From the NCBI GenBank assembly GCA_025938035.1, contig JAICQE010000007.1, positions 1-52,425 of the forward strand: 52,425 bases of DNA. Reading direction: 5' to 3'. Positions within the stretch are counted from its first letter, which is position 1, and every line of letters starts with the position of its first letter. The notes beneath the pieces were generated by a model. That model did not search any database and was not told where the DNA came from. It worked only from the letters and a program-made list of their open reading frames with translations. Below, in pieces: positions 16,528-24,241 of this stretch. The translations under genes and the position numbers were made by a program. This stretch comes from Vicinamibacteria bacterium. GTDB taxonomy: Bacteria > Acidobacteriota > Vicinamibacteria > Vicinamibacterales > UBA2999.

Positions 16528-18021
16528 ATGTCGTCCGCCCGGATGGTTGATCCAGCCACCCTGCGCCTGGCTGCGGTCGTGGCTTCTTCCGAAGACGCTA
16601 TCGTCACCGAAACTCTCGATGGCTGCATCGAGACGTGGAACCGGTCCGCCGAACGGATGTTCGGGTATTCAGCATCAGAAGTGATCGGCCGTCCGATCGA
16701 AATCATCGTTCCGCCGGAGATACGTGCAATCGGGGAAAACTCGTCCCTGCGGGTGCTGACCGGTCAGACGGCCAAGCATTTCGAGACGACCGGTCTGACA
16801 CGGGACGGCCAGCGCATTCCGATCTCCGTGTCGCTCTCGGTTGTGGTCGCGCCCGAGGGACAGGTCGTCGGGACGTCGCGCATCATCCGCGACATCTCGG
16901 AGCAGCGGACGCTGGAGCGCGAGACGCTGCGCCTCGCCGCGATCGTGAACTCCTCCGAAGACGCCATCGTCAGCAAGGACCTCAACGGGATCGTGCAGAC
17001 GTGGAATCGGTCGGCGGAACGAATGTTCGGCTACAGCGCAGAGGAGATCGTCGGGCGGCCGATCCGTCTCATCATCCCGGAGGATCGGCAGACGGAAGAA
17101 GACAAGGTGCTGGCGACGATTCGCACGGGCGGCGCGGTCGAGCATTTCGAGACGATCCGCCAGCGGAAGGACGGCACGCTGATCGAAATTTCGCTCAGCG
17201 TCTCCCCGGTCCGCGCCCGGGACGGGACCGTCGTCGGCGCCTCGAAAATTGCCCGCGACATCTCCGAGCAGCGCCGTCTCCTGCGGCAGGCGGAGGAAGC
17301 CGCGCGATCCAAGGACGCGTTTCTGGCGATGCTGTCGCATGAGCTCCGCACGCCGCTCAACGCCGTGCTCGGCTATACCCGCATGCTCCGCGACGGCCGT
17401 TATACCGACGAGCGCCGCGAGCAGGTGATCGAGATCATCGAGCGGAACGCCCGCGTCCTGTCGCAGCTGGTGTCGGACGTGCTCGACGTATCCGGCATTG
17501 TGACCGGCAAGGTGCGGCTGACGCTCGACGTATGCAACGTCGCCGTCCCGCTGCAGGCGGCGCTCGACGTCGTGCGGCCGTCCGCGGACGCCAAGGGCGT
17601 CGCGCTGCGCATGACCGTTCCGGACGAACCTGCGTCGGCGCGCTGCGACGTCGACCGCATGCAGCAGGTGTTCTGGAATCTGCTCTCGAACGCGGTCAAG
17701 TTCACGCCGCGCGGCGGGGTCGTGCAGGCAACGCTGGCGGCAGACGACAACGTCGTGGCAGTCGCCGTGGCAGATACCGGAATCGGGATCCGTCCCGAGT
17801 CGCTGCCGTTCCTCTTTCAGCGGTTCTGGCAGGCCGAAAGTGTTCACACGCGTTCGGTGGGCGGGCTGGGCCTCGGCCTCGCACTGGTGCGGCACTTCGT
17901 GGAGCTGCACGGCGGGACCATCAGCGCCGCCAGCGAAGGCGAAGGACGCGGCTCGACGTTTACGGTGGCCCTGCCGCGCGTCCCGGCCAGCGCGGCCAAA
18001 CAACTTTCCTCGGCGTCTTAG
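16528..18021 (+). CDS. PAS-PAS sensor histidine kinase, soluble
   Basis: This 497-residue protein has two PAS/PAC units at about residues 10-130 and 132-255 that are close copies of each other (SSEDAIV...TWNRSAERMFGYSA in both, each ending IIRDISEQR or IARDISEQR). HisKA follows with phospho-acceptor His271 in FLAMLSHELRTPLNAVLGYT. The HATPase domain has the N box VFWNLLSNAVKF, G1 VADTGIGI and G2 VGGLGLGLALVRHF. There is no membrane segment, so it senses a cytoplasmic cue. No response regulator is adjacent, so it is an orphan kinase. Confidence 0.93.
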   Translation: MSSARMVDPATLRLAAVVASSEDAIVTETLDGCIETWNRSAERMFGYSASEVIGRPIEIIVPPEIRAIGENSSLRVLTGQTAKHFETTGLTRDGQRIPISVSLSVVVAPEGQVVGTSRIIRDISEQRTLERETLRLAAIVNSSEDAIVSKDLNGIVQTWNRSAERMFGYSAEEIVGRPIRLIIPEDRQTEEDKVLATIRTGGAVEHFETIRQRKDGTLIEISLSVSPVRARDGTVVGASKIARDISEQRRLLRQAEEAARSKDAFLAMLSHELRTPLNAVLGYTRMLRDGRYTDERREQVIEIIERNARVLSQLVSDVLDVSGIVTGKVRLTLDVCNVAVPLQAALDVVRPSADAKGVALRMTVPDEPASARCDVDRMQQVFWNLLSNAVKFTPRGGVVQATLAADDNVVAVAVADTGIGIRPESLPFLFQRFWQAESVHTRSVGGLGLGLALVRHFVELHGGTISAASEGEGRGSTFTVALPRVPASAAKQLSSAS

Positions 18022-18025
18022 TGGC

Positions 18026-18550
18026 ATGACCCTGCGAGTCGCCAGCGCCGTTGTGGCGCTGGCCGTGACGAGCGCAGCTGCTCAGCAGCCGGCGAATCTG
18101 CCGCCGCCACGGCAGATCGAAGTCGTCAATCTGCGGGATGCGCAGGTCGTCGATGTGCCGGATCCGCCCGAGCCGCCGCCGGGCGCCAACGCCTGGTCGC
18201 TGCGTATGCATACGAGCGGCGGATTCACCGGCCAGGGCGTCGGTTCGGTGACCATCAGTTCGGACGGGCAGCTGGGGTGCGGTCCGGCGCCATGTGCAAC
18301 GCCAGGCGGCACGACGCTGCTGGAGCGTTTTGAAAAAGCCATAGTGTCCGCAGTTACCGGACCCTGGGGGACAGGGCCGTCGAGCATATGCTCGGACTGC
18401 ATCCGAACCACTATCGTGCTGAAGCGGCGCGACGGCGACGTCGTTCGCGTGTACCGTGCGAGCTGGGATGACAGTCAGCCGCCGTCGGCGGAGTTGCGGG
18501 AGCTGCGGCGCCTCGCGCTCGAACTGCGGTCAGCACGTTCGGAGCGATAA
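18026..18550 (+). CDS. Small secreted protein, unknown
   Basis: I chose the ATG four bases after the kinase stop; the longer frame only runs through the kinase gene. The 174-residue product has a signal peptide (MTLRVASAVVALAVTSAAAQ), a proline-rich linker (VPDPPEPPPG) and a domain with four cysteines (LGCGPAPCATPGG, ICSDCIRTTIVLKRRDG). The two pairs may form disulfides. No family is recognised. Confidence 0.7.
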   Translation: MTLRVASAVVALAVTSAAAQQPANLPPPRQIEVVNLRDAQVVDVPDPPEPPPGANAWSLRMHTSGGFTGQGVGSVTISSDGQLGCGPAPCATPGGTTLLERFEKAIVSAVTGPWGTGPSSICSDCIRTTIVLKRRDGDVVRVYRASWDDSQPPSAELRELRRLALELRSARSER

Positions 18551-18597
18551 CTGGTTCTTTCCTAACCACGAAGATCGCGAACGATCGAAGATCACAG
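18551..18597. repeat. AACCACGAAGATCGCGAA intergenic repeat
   Basis: This short gap between convergent genes contains CCTAACCACGAAGATCGCG, a copy of the CACGAAG repeat family also seen at 106-133. No terminator hairpin is obvious. Confidence 0.5.
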
Positions 18598-19230
18598 CTA
18601 CTTGGCCTGAATATGAATCCCGCACTCGAGCTTCTCGCCCTGCCAGCGGCCGGAGCGCGGGTTATTCGGGTCGAGCGGCAGCGTCGTGCACGGCTCGCAG
18701 CCGATGCTGGTGTAGCCAAGCTCGTAGAGCGGCAGCAGCGGGATGTCGTGCTCCTTCGCGTACGTCCAGACGTCGCGTGCGTGCCAGCCGGCAATCGGCG
18801 CGACGCGTGAGATCGTCTTCGCGGGGAGCTGGAACGGCTCCACTTCCTTCAGGTTCGCGCGCGACGGCGACTGGTCGCGCCGCAGTGCGGTGAACCAGGT
18901 ATCGTAGTCGGCCAGAGCGCTGAACAACGGTTCAACCTTATGACGCGCGCAGCACGCCTGCGTGCTCTCGCGCTCCCACAACCCGACCTGCGGTTCCTTC
19001 GCGCGCAGGTTGATCAGATTCAGCTTCCATCGCTCCGTGAGCTCGTCGCGGTAGGCGAGCGTCTGCGGGAAATGGTGGAACGTGTCCAGGAACAGGACGG
19101 GAAGGTCCGGCCGCTCCTGCAGCAGCATGTGGGTCAGGACGACGCACTCCGCCTGGAAGCTCGAGGTGATGCACGGCTTCTTCGACGAAGCGAGAGCGGT
19201 TGCGATGACTTCCCGGGCCGCGTCGATCAT
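18598..19230 (-). CDS. cysH: Adenylyl-sulfate (APS) reductase, assimilatory, [4Fe-4S] type
   Basis: This 210-residue enzyme reduces activated sulfate to sulfite in the cytoplasm, with electrons from thioredoxin. The cluster cysteines are Cys93-Cys94 (QACCARHKVEP) and Cys178/Cys181 (GCEPCTTL); the catalytic cysteine is Cys203 in LECGIH. Presence of the two extra pairs points to the iron-sulfur type, which uses APS, rather than the cluster-free PAPS reductase; no cysC is seen here. It is the last gene of cysDNH, overlapping cysN by four bases (ATGA). Confidence 0.94.
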   Translation of the reverse strand: MIDAAREVIATALASSKKPCITSSFQAECVVLTHMLLQERPDLPVLFLDTFHHFPQTLAYRDELTERWKLNLINLRAKEPQVGLWERESTQACCARHKVEPLFSALADYDTWFTALRRDQSPSRANLKEVEPFQLPAKTISRVAPIAGWHARDVWTYAKEHDIPLLPLYELGYTSIGCEPCTTLPLDPNNPRSGRWQGEKLECGIHIQAK

Positions 19231-20549
19231 GTCAACATTTCCTCGAGCGCTTTGCGGATCAGGTCCGCCGCTTCGTCATCCGACGATGCCCGACGGGCCA
19301 TGTGCGCCAGCCGTTCGGCGAACGTCAGCGGCGCCGCGTGCAGGTGCGTCGTTTCGCGAACCGGATCGCTAATCATGCCCGCGCCGCACGTAAACTGCGT
19401 CGCCGGATCGATGAGGATGAAGCTGCCCGTCCCACGGTTCTCGGCATAGCGGTCGAACACGAGCGGCCGGGCGGTGGACACCTGCACGGTACCGATCTGG
19501 TTCAGCACCAGCGCGTGATTCACTTCCGCCGTGACCGTCCGCGTGCCCTGCTTGAGCAGGTAGACACGGCCCGGGTCGAGCGGCTTCTCGTCCATCCAGA
19601 CGACCTCGGCCTCGAACTTCTGCCCGACGAACGCCGGCTCGATGGTCAGCACGTCGCCGCGGCTGATGTCGATTTCGTGGTCCAGCGTCAACGTGACCGA
19701 CATCGGCGCGAACGCCATGTCGAGGTCCCCGTCCCACGTCACGATGCGTTCGACCACCGCCGACTTTCCCGATGGCCATGTGGTCAGACGGTCGCCGACG
19801 CGGACCATGCCCGACGCGATCTGCCCCGCGTAGCCGCGGAAGTCCTGGTCCGGCCGTGCGACCAGCTGGACGGGGAAGCGGAAGGGAGCCGACGGCAGGT
19901 TGCGGTGTACCTGAAGTGTCTCGAGATATTCGAGCAGCGGCGGGCCGTCGAAGTACGGGGTCCGATCGCTGCGCGTGATGACGTTGTCGCCGTTCAGCGC
20001 GCTCATCGGGATCGCGTGGACGGCGGCGCCGGTGAGGAACTCCTCGAAGTCGTCCTGGATTTTCTCGTAGACGTCGCGATCGTAGTCCACCAGGTCCATC
20101 TTGTTGATCGCCAGGACGAAGTCCTGGATGCCGAGCAGCCTGGCAATGCGCGCGTGCCGCTTCGACTGCGCGCGGACGCCGTTGCGGGCGTCGATCAGCA
20201 GAATGGCCACGTCCGCCGTCGACGCACCGGTGGCCATGTTGCGCGTGTACTGCTCGTGCCCGGGTGTGTCGGCGAGGATGAACTTGCGCCGCGCCGTCGC
20301 GAAATACCGGTAGGCGACGTCGATGGTGATGCCCTGTTCGCGTTCGGCGCGCAGGCCGTCGGTGAACAGCGAAAAGTCGATCGGACCGGCGTTGCGGTTC
20401 TTCGACGCCTTCTCGACCGAGCTGACCTGATCCTCGTACACCGACTGCGAGTCGTACAGCAGCCGGCCGATCAGCGTGCTCTTCCCGTCGTCCACGCTGC
20501 CGGCCGTGCAGATGCGGAGCAGGCCGCCTTCTGAACCGTACACCGCCAT
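19227..20549 (-). CDS. cysN: Sulfate adenylyltransferase large (GTPase) subunit
   Basis: This 440-residue protein starts at ATG 20549, overlapping the cysD stop by one base in ATGA fashion; a longer frame to 20729 only reads through cysD. It couples GTP hydrolysis to APS synthesis with CysD. The GTPase motifs are TAGSVDDGKSTLIGRLL, the switch GITIDVAYRYF, DTPGHEQYT, NKMDLVD and SALNGDN. EF-Tu-like beta-barrel domains follow. There is no fused APS kinase, so the product is APS, matching the downstream APS-type reductase. Confidence 0.95.
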   Translation of the reverse strand: MAVYGSEGGLLRICTAGSVDDGKSTLIGRLLYDSQSVYEDQVSSVEKASKNRNAGPIDFSLFTDGLRAEREQGITIDVAYRYFATARRKFILADTPGHEQYTRNMATGASTADVAILLIDARNGVRAQSKRHARIARLLGIQDFVLAINKMDLVDYDRDVYEKIQDDFEEFLTGAAVHAIPMSALNGDNVITRSDRTPYFDGPPLLEYLETLQVHRNLPSAPFRFPVQLVARPDQDFRGYAGQIASGMVRVGDRLTTWPSGKSAVVERIVTWDGDLDMAFAPMSVTLTLDHEIDISRGDVLTIEPAFVGQKFEAEVVWMDEKPLDPGRVYLLKQGTRTVTAEVNHALVLNQIGTVQVSTARPLVFDRYAENRGTGSFILIDPATQFTCGAGMISDPVRETTHLHAAPLTFAERLAHMARRASSDDEAADLIRKALEEMLT

Positions 20550-21487
20550 CAGAAGTAGCCCTCGCGCTTTTTCAGCTCCATCGAGCCGTCCTGATCGTGG
20601 TCGATGATGCGCAGCTGCCGCTCGGACTGCCGCGTGGCAATCAGCTCGCTGATGATCTTGGGAACCGTGTCCGCATCCGAGCGGATGGCGCCGGTGCAGG
20701 GCGAGCAGCCGAGCGAGCGCATGCGGCACTTCACGAGCTGCGGCTTTTCACCGGGCATCGTGACGACGAAGGGCTGCTCCTGGACGATCAGCGAGTTGCC
20801 GCGAACGATGACTTCGCGTTCCTTGGCGAAGTAGAGCGGCACGATCGGGATCTTCTCGAGCGCGATGTAGTGCCACACGTCGAGCTCGGTCCAGTTGGAC
20901 AGCGGGAAGACGCGGATACTCTCGCCCGGCCGCAGTTTCCCGTTGAGCAGATTCCAGAGCTCGGGCCGCTGGCGTTTCGGATCCCACTGGCCGTTCGGGT
21001 CGCGGACCGAGAAGACGCGCTCCTTCGCACGCGAGCGCTCCTCGTCGCGCCGGGCGCCGCCGATCGCGGCGTCGAAGTTGCCGGATTCCAGTCCGTCGAG
21101 GAGCGCCTTCGTCTTGAGCAGGCCGCAGCAGCGCTGCGTCCCGACCTTGAAGGGCTGCGTCCCGTCGGAGATCGCTTCCTGGTTCGTATGGACGATCAAC
21201 CGCGCGCCGACCGCTTTCGCCATCTGATCGCGGAACTCGATCATCTCGCGGAACTTGTAGGTCGTGTCGACGTGGAGGAGCGGGAACGGAATAGGTCCGG
21301 GGTAGAACGCCTTCTGCGCGAGCCGGAGCAGGACCGAAGAATCCTTGCCGATGGAGTAGAGCATCACCGGCCGCTCGAACTCGGCCACGACCTCGCGCAT
21401 GATGTGGATGCTTTCGGCTTCCAGCGCGCGGAGATGGTCGAGTCGGAGGTCGGTCGTCACGTCCGGAGATAAGGCCACTGTAGACAT
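20549..21487 (-). CDS. cysD: Sulfate adenylyltransferase small subunit
   Basis: This 312-residue ATP-pyrophosphatase-family subunit makes APS from sulfate and ATP with CysN. The PP-loop [17 protein letters not shown] is near residue 45, with [39 protein letters not shown] and [15 protein letters not shown] after it. The first 20 residues are unlike other CysD proteins. The ATG follows directly on a terminator U-tract with no Shine-Dalgarno, which is unusual. The operon is preceded by a cysteine-codon leader ORF and an attenuator. Confidence 0.95.
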   Translation of the reverse strand: MSTVALSPDVTTDLRLDHLRALEAESIHIMREVVAEFERPVMLYSIGKDSSVLLRLAQKAFYPGPIPFPLLHVDTTYKFREMIEFRDQMAKAVGARLIVHTNQEAISDGTQPFKVGTQRCCGLLKTKALLDGLESGNFDAAIGGARRDEERSRAKERVFSVRDPNGQWDPKRQRPELWNLLNGKLRPGESIRVFPLSNWTELDVWHYIALEKIPIVPLYFAKEREVIVRGNSLIVQEQPFVVTMPGEKPQLVKCRMRSLGCSPCTGAIRSDADTVPKIISELIATRQSERQLRIIDHDQDGSMELKKREGYF

Positions 21488-21497
21488 AAAAACAAAA

Positions 21498-21522
21498 AAG
21501 CCCGGGATTTTGTCCCGGGCTT
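21498..21522 (-). terminator. Intrinsic terminator/attenuator ahead of cysD
   Basis: Read on the minus strand, a perfect 10-bp stem (5' arm AAGCCCGGGA, 3' arm TCCCGGGCTT) with loop CAAAA is followed by TTTTTTGTTTTT and then the cysD ATG. This is a textbook Rho-independent terminator, but it lies in the leader of the gene it precedes, so it must be conditional. The plus-strand side has no U-tract. Confidence 0.92.
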
Positions 21523-21549
21523 CGTTTCAGCTCTTTGTGGTTCTGGTTG

Positions 21550-21636
21550 TTACCCAAACAGCTGGACCGCAAGCGCCGGGACCGATGGGGTCCTCATACA
21601 ACAAGCGCAGGTACAGCAGCAGTTTGGGCCGAACAC
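21550..21636 (-). CDS. Cysteine-rich leader peptide of cysDNH
   Basis: This 28-residue ORF starts at GTG and reads MFGPNCCCTCACCMRTPSVP and then ALAVQLFG. Six of the eight codons at 21598-21621 are Cys (TGC TGC TGT ACC TGC GCT TGT TGT). An in-frame TAG lies 15 bases before the GTG, so the ORF cannot be longer. A -10-like TAGAAT (21646-21651) lies nine bases upstream, so the message probably begins at or near the GTG. It should act as a regulatory ORF where ribosomes pause if charged Cys-tRNA is scarce; the peptide itself need not have a function. Confidence 0.8.
   Translation of the reverse strand: MFGPNCCCTCACCMRTPSVPALAVQLFG
21571..21582 (-). promoter_or_regulatory. Candidate antiterminator segment in cysDNH leader
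   Basis: The leader segment GTCCCGGCGCTT (minus strand, codons V-P-A-L of the leader peptide) can pair with the terminator 5' arm AAGCCCGGGAC (21512-21522) over 11 bp with one bulged C. A competing local hairpin pairs GGACC (21589-21593) with GGTCC (21579-21583). A ribosome stalled on the last Cys codons would cover GGACC and free this segment. Confidence 0.75.
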
Positions 21637-21645
21637 TGTCCTGAG

Positions 21646-21651
21646 ATTCTA
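21646..21651 (-). promoter_or_regulatory. -10-like box for the cysDNH leader
   Basis: TAGAAT on the minus strand lies nine bases before the leader GTG. No good -35 is seen 16-18 bases upstream, so the promoter may need an activator. The rest of the 21652-21728 gap holds a possible plus-strand -10 (TATACA, 21689-21694) for the oxalyl-CoA ligase operon. Confidence 0.5.
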
Positions 21652-21728
21652 CCTCAAATCCGACCGGTTTGGTCCGCCTCCGGGTTGATATACACTGCGC
21701 TGCCTTCGGACACATCGGGAGAAACCTC

Positions 21729-23237
21729 ATGCCGCCAACCACTTTGCTCGGTCTGCTGACGGCCGGCGCGGACCAGACTGCCATCATCCTTCCTGAATCG
21801 AACCTCCGGATCAGCTACGGAAACCTGCGAGATCAGGTCAAGGCCGTTGCCGAAGCCCTTGCCGCAAACGGCGTCCGGCGCGGCGACCGCGTCGGGATGG
21901 CCCTGCCCAACGGGCTGCCGACCATCGTTGCCTTTCTGGCTGCCTCGGAGGCCGGGACGGCCGCGCCGCTCAATCCGGCGTATCGCGAAGAGGAGTTCAA
22001 GTTCTATCTGGAAGACACGAGTGCCAAGGTTTTGCTCCTGCCGGCGGCCGGCGCAGACGATGCGCGGCGCGCAGCGGCGGCGTGCAAGGTGCCGGTACTG
22101 ACCGTTGAGATGGAAGCCGACGGCCGTGTGACCGTTGACGGCAGGACAGGTGGCCAGTCGTACGCAGCGCCGGCCCCGAGCGACGTTGCGCTCATCCTGC
22201 ACACCAGCGGGAGCACCGGCCGGCCGAAGCGGGTGCCGCTGACGCATGCGAACCTCACGATTTCGTCGCGCAACGTCGCCGCGACCTACGACCTGTCCTC
22301 GCGCGACGTCTCCATGTGCGTGATGCCGCTGTTTCACGTGCACGGCCTGGTGGCATCGACGCTCGCGACCCTTGCCACCGGCGGAACGGTCGTCGTTCCG
22401 GCCAAGTTCAGCCCGCTGTCGTTCTGGCGGATGGTGCGCGACACCGGGGCGACGTGGTACTCGGCGGTGCCGACGATCCATCAGTTGCTGCTCGCGCGCG
22501 CAGAAAAAGGATCGCGCCCGGCGGGCTCCGAGAACCTGCGCTTCATCCGATCCTGCAGTGCCGCGCTGCCGCCACCGGTCATGGCCGGCCTCGAGGAGGC
22601 ATTCGGCGCTCCGGTGCTCGAGGCCTACGGCATGACGGAAGCCGCGCACCAGATGGCCTCCAATCCGCTGCCGCCTTCTGCGCGCAAACCGGGTTCGGTC
22701 GGACCTGGCACCAACGTCGGGATCAGCATCCGCGATGAACATGGCAACGTGCTCGCTGCCGGCGAGCGCGGCGAGGTGTGCATCAGCGGACCGAACGTCG
22801 TCTCGGGATACGAAAACAACCCCGAGGCGAACGCCACCGCGTTTTTCGGCGAGTGGTTCCGGACCGGCGATCAGGGCATGCTCGACGAGCAGGGGTACCT
22901 GTCGCTGACGGGCCGGCTGAAGGAAATGATCAACCGCGGCGGGGAGAAGATTTCGCCGCGCGAGATCGACGAAGTGCTGCTCGCGCATCCGGCGATTGCC
23001 GAGGCGGTGGCCTTTGGCCAGCCGCACGCGACGTGGGGCGAGGAAGTGGCGGCGGCGGTCACGCTCCGTGAGGGCGCCGCGGCCAAGGAAGCGGAGATCC
23101 TGGCGTTCTGCCGCGAGCGTCTCGCCGACTTCAAGCGGCCGAAGCAGATCTTCATCACCGACGCGATCCCGAGAACCGCCACGGGAAAGATTCAGCGGCG
23201 GGTCGTGGCTCAGGCTTTTTCCGCGCAGCCGTCGTGA
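21729..23237 (+). CDS. Acyl-CoA synthetase, oxalate--CoA ligase-like (AAE3 type)
   Basis: I chose ATG 21729 because GGGAG lies eight bases upstream. The 502-residue protein is an AMP-forming CoA ligase: P-loop ILHTSGSTGRPKRVPLTH, then FHVHGLVASTLATLATGG, VPTIHQLLLAR, IRSCSAALPP, YGMTEAAHQMASNPLPP, GEWFRTGDQG, LTGRLKEMINRGGEKISP and TATGKIQRR. The segment FHVHGL...YGMTEAAHQMASNPLPP is characteristic of plant and fungal oxalyl-CoA synthetases, so oxalate is the favoured substrate. An OxlT-like antiporter two genes on supports this. No oxalyl-CoA decarboxylase is in the window. Confidence 0.85.
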   Translation: MPPTTLLGLLTAGADQTAIILPESNLRISYGNLRDQVKAVAEALAANGVRRGDRVGMALPNGLPTIVAFLAASEAGTAAPLNPAYREEEFKFYLEDTSAKVLLLPAAGADDARRAAAACKVPVLTVEMEADGRVTVDGRTGGQSYAAPAPSDVALILHTSGSTGRPKRVPLTHANLTISSRNVAATYDLSSRDVSMCVMPLFHVHGLVASTLATLATGGTVVVPAKFSPLSFWRMVRDTGATWYSAVPTIHQLLLARAEKGSRPAGSENLRFIRSCSAALPPPVMAGLEEAFGAPVLEAYGMTEAAHQMASNPLPPSARKPGSVGPGTNVGISIRDEHGNVLAAGERGEVCISGPNVVSGYENNPEANATAFFGEWFRTGDQGMLDEQGYLSLTGRLKEMINRGGEKISPREIDEVLLAHPAIAEAVAFGQPHATWGEEVAAAVTLREGAAAKEAEILAFCRERLADFKRPKQIFITDAIPRTATGKIQRRVVAQAFSAQPS

Positions 23238-24241
23238 AGATCGTCATCGCCGGCGCCGGTGCGATCGGCGGCTATATCGGCGCGCGGCTCGCGCACGCCG
23301 GCGCCGACGTCGTGCTGGTCGCCCGCGGTCCGCACCTCCGCGCGATGCAGCAGCAGGGCGTCCGGGTCATCAGTCCGGACGGCGATTTCTCCGCGCGTCC
23401 GCGGGCTACCGACGACCTGACGACCATTGGCGTTGCCGATGTGGTGTTCCTCGGCGTCAAGGCACACGGCCTCACGGCGCTTGCGCCACAGCTGCGTCCG
23501 CTCTTCGGTCCAGACTCCGTTGTCGTCAGCACGCAGAACGGGATTCCGTGGTGGTACTTCCAGGAGCATGGCGGCGCGCTCGATGGCCTCACGCTCGAGC
23601 GCGTTGACCCGGGTGGGGTCATCGCGGCGTCGATCGAGCACCGCCGCGTCATCGGCTCGCTGGCCTACTTCGCCACCGACATCGCCGCGCCCGGCGTCAT
23701 TCATCACACCGAAGGGAATCGAATCAGCTTCGGCGAGCCGGGCGGCGAGAGGTCGGACCGCGTCAAGCAGGTGACCTCGGCGCTGTCGGTCGCCGGTTTC
23801 CGCTGCCCGGTGACGACGCGGATCCGACATGAGATCTGGGTCAAGCTCCTTGGCAACGTCGCGTTCAATCCTCTGAGCGTCCTCACCGGTGGCACGCTCG
23901 AAGAGCTGACGCGTCATCCCGCTGTCTCCGGCCTGGCACGCGCCGTGATGGTGGAGGCCGAGGCCGTGGCGTCGAAGCTTGGCATCGAGCTGCCGATCAG
24001 CATCGATCAGCGAATGGCCGGCGCCGAAAAGGTCGGCGCGCACAAGACGTCGATGCTCCAGGACTGGGAGGCCGGCCGCCCCATGGAGCTCGAAGCGGTC
24101 GTCGGCGCGGTGGTCGAACTGGGGGAGCGGCTTGGCGTGCCGATGCCCTCGACGAGCGCCGTCTACGCGTGCGTGAAGTTTCTCGATGAACGCCGCGGGC
24201 AGCCCGTGGCCACCCCTGTGGAGGCGGCAGCACGTCCATGA
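23234..24241 (+). CDS. 2-Dehydropantoate 2-reductase family protein
   Basis: This 335-residue protein starts at GTG 23234, coupled to the upstream stop (GTGA). The Rossmann motif GAGAIGGYIGARL is at the N-terminus and a family signature NPLSVLTGGTLEEL lies in the C-terminal domain with HKTSMLQDWEAGRPMELEAVVG. ApbA/PanE enzymes reduce ketopantoate with NADPH, but many paralogues act on other 2-oxoacids. Placement in an oxalate-type operon suggests the latter, for example reduction of a glyoxylate-like or 2-oxo acid. This is an inference. Confidence 0.85.
   Translation: MKIVIAGAGAIGGYIGARLAHAGADVVLVARGPHLRAMQQQGVRVISPDGDFSARPRATDDLTTIGVADVVFLGVKAHGLTALAPQLRPLFGPDSVVVSTQNGIPWWYFQEHGGALDGLTLERVDPGGVIAASIEHRRVIGSLAYFATDIAAPGVIHHTEGNRISFGEPGGERSDRVKQVTSALSVAGFRCPVTTRIRHEIWVKLLGNVAFNPLSVLTGGTLEELTRHPAVSGLARAVMVEAEAVASKLGIELPISIDQRMAGAEKVGAHKTSMLQDWEAGRPMELEAVVGAVVELGERLGVPMPSTSAVYACVKFLDERRGQPVATPVEAAARP

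Noticed and set aside
21498..21522. Terminator for a plus-strand transcript
   Set aside because: The plus-strand 3' side reads CGTTTCAG, with no U-run, and no plus-strand gene ends upstream. The U-tract is on the minus-strand side.
21527..21787. 86-codon minus-strand ORF upstream of cysD
   Set aside because: It overlaps the leader in another frame, crosses the start of the oxalyl-CoA ligase gene, and its translation has no cysteine run or domain. The shorter Cys-rich frame explains the region better.
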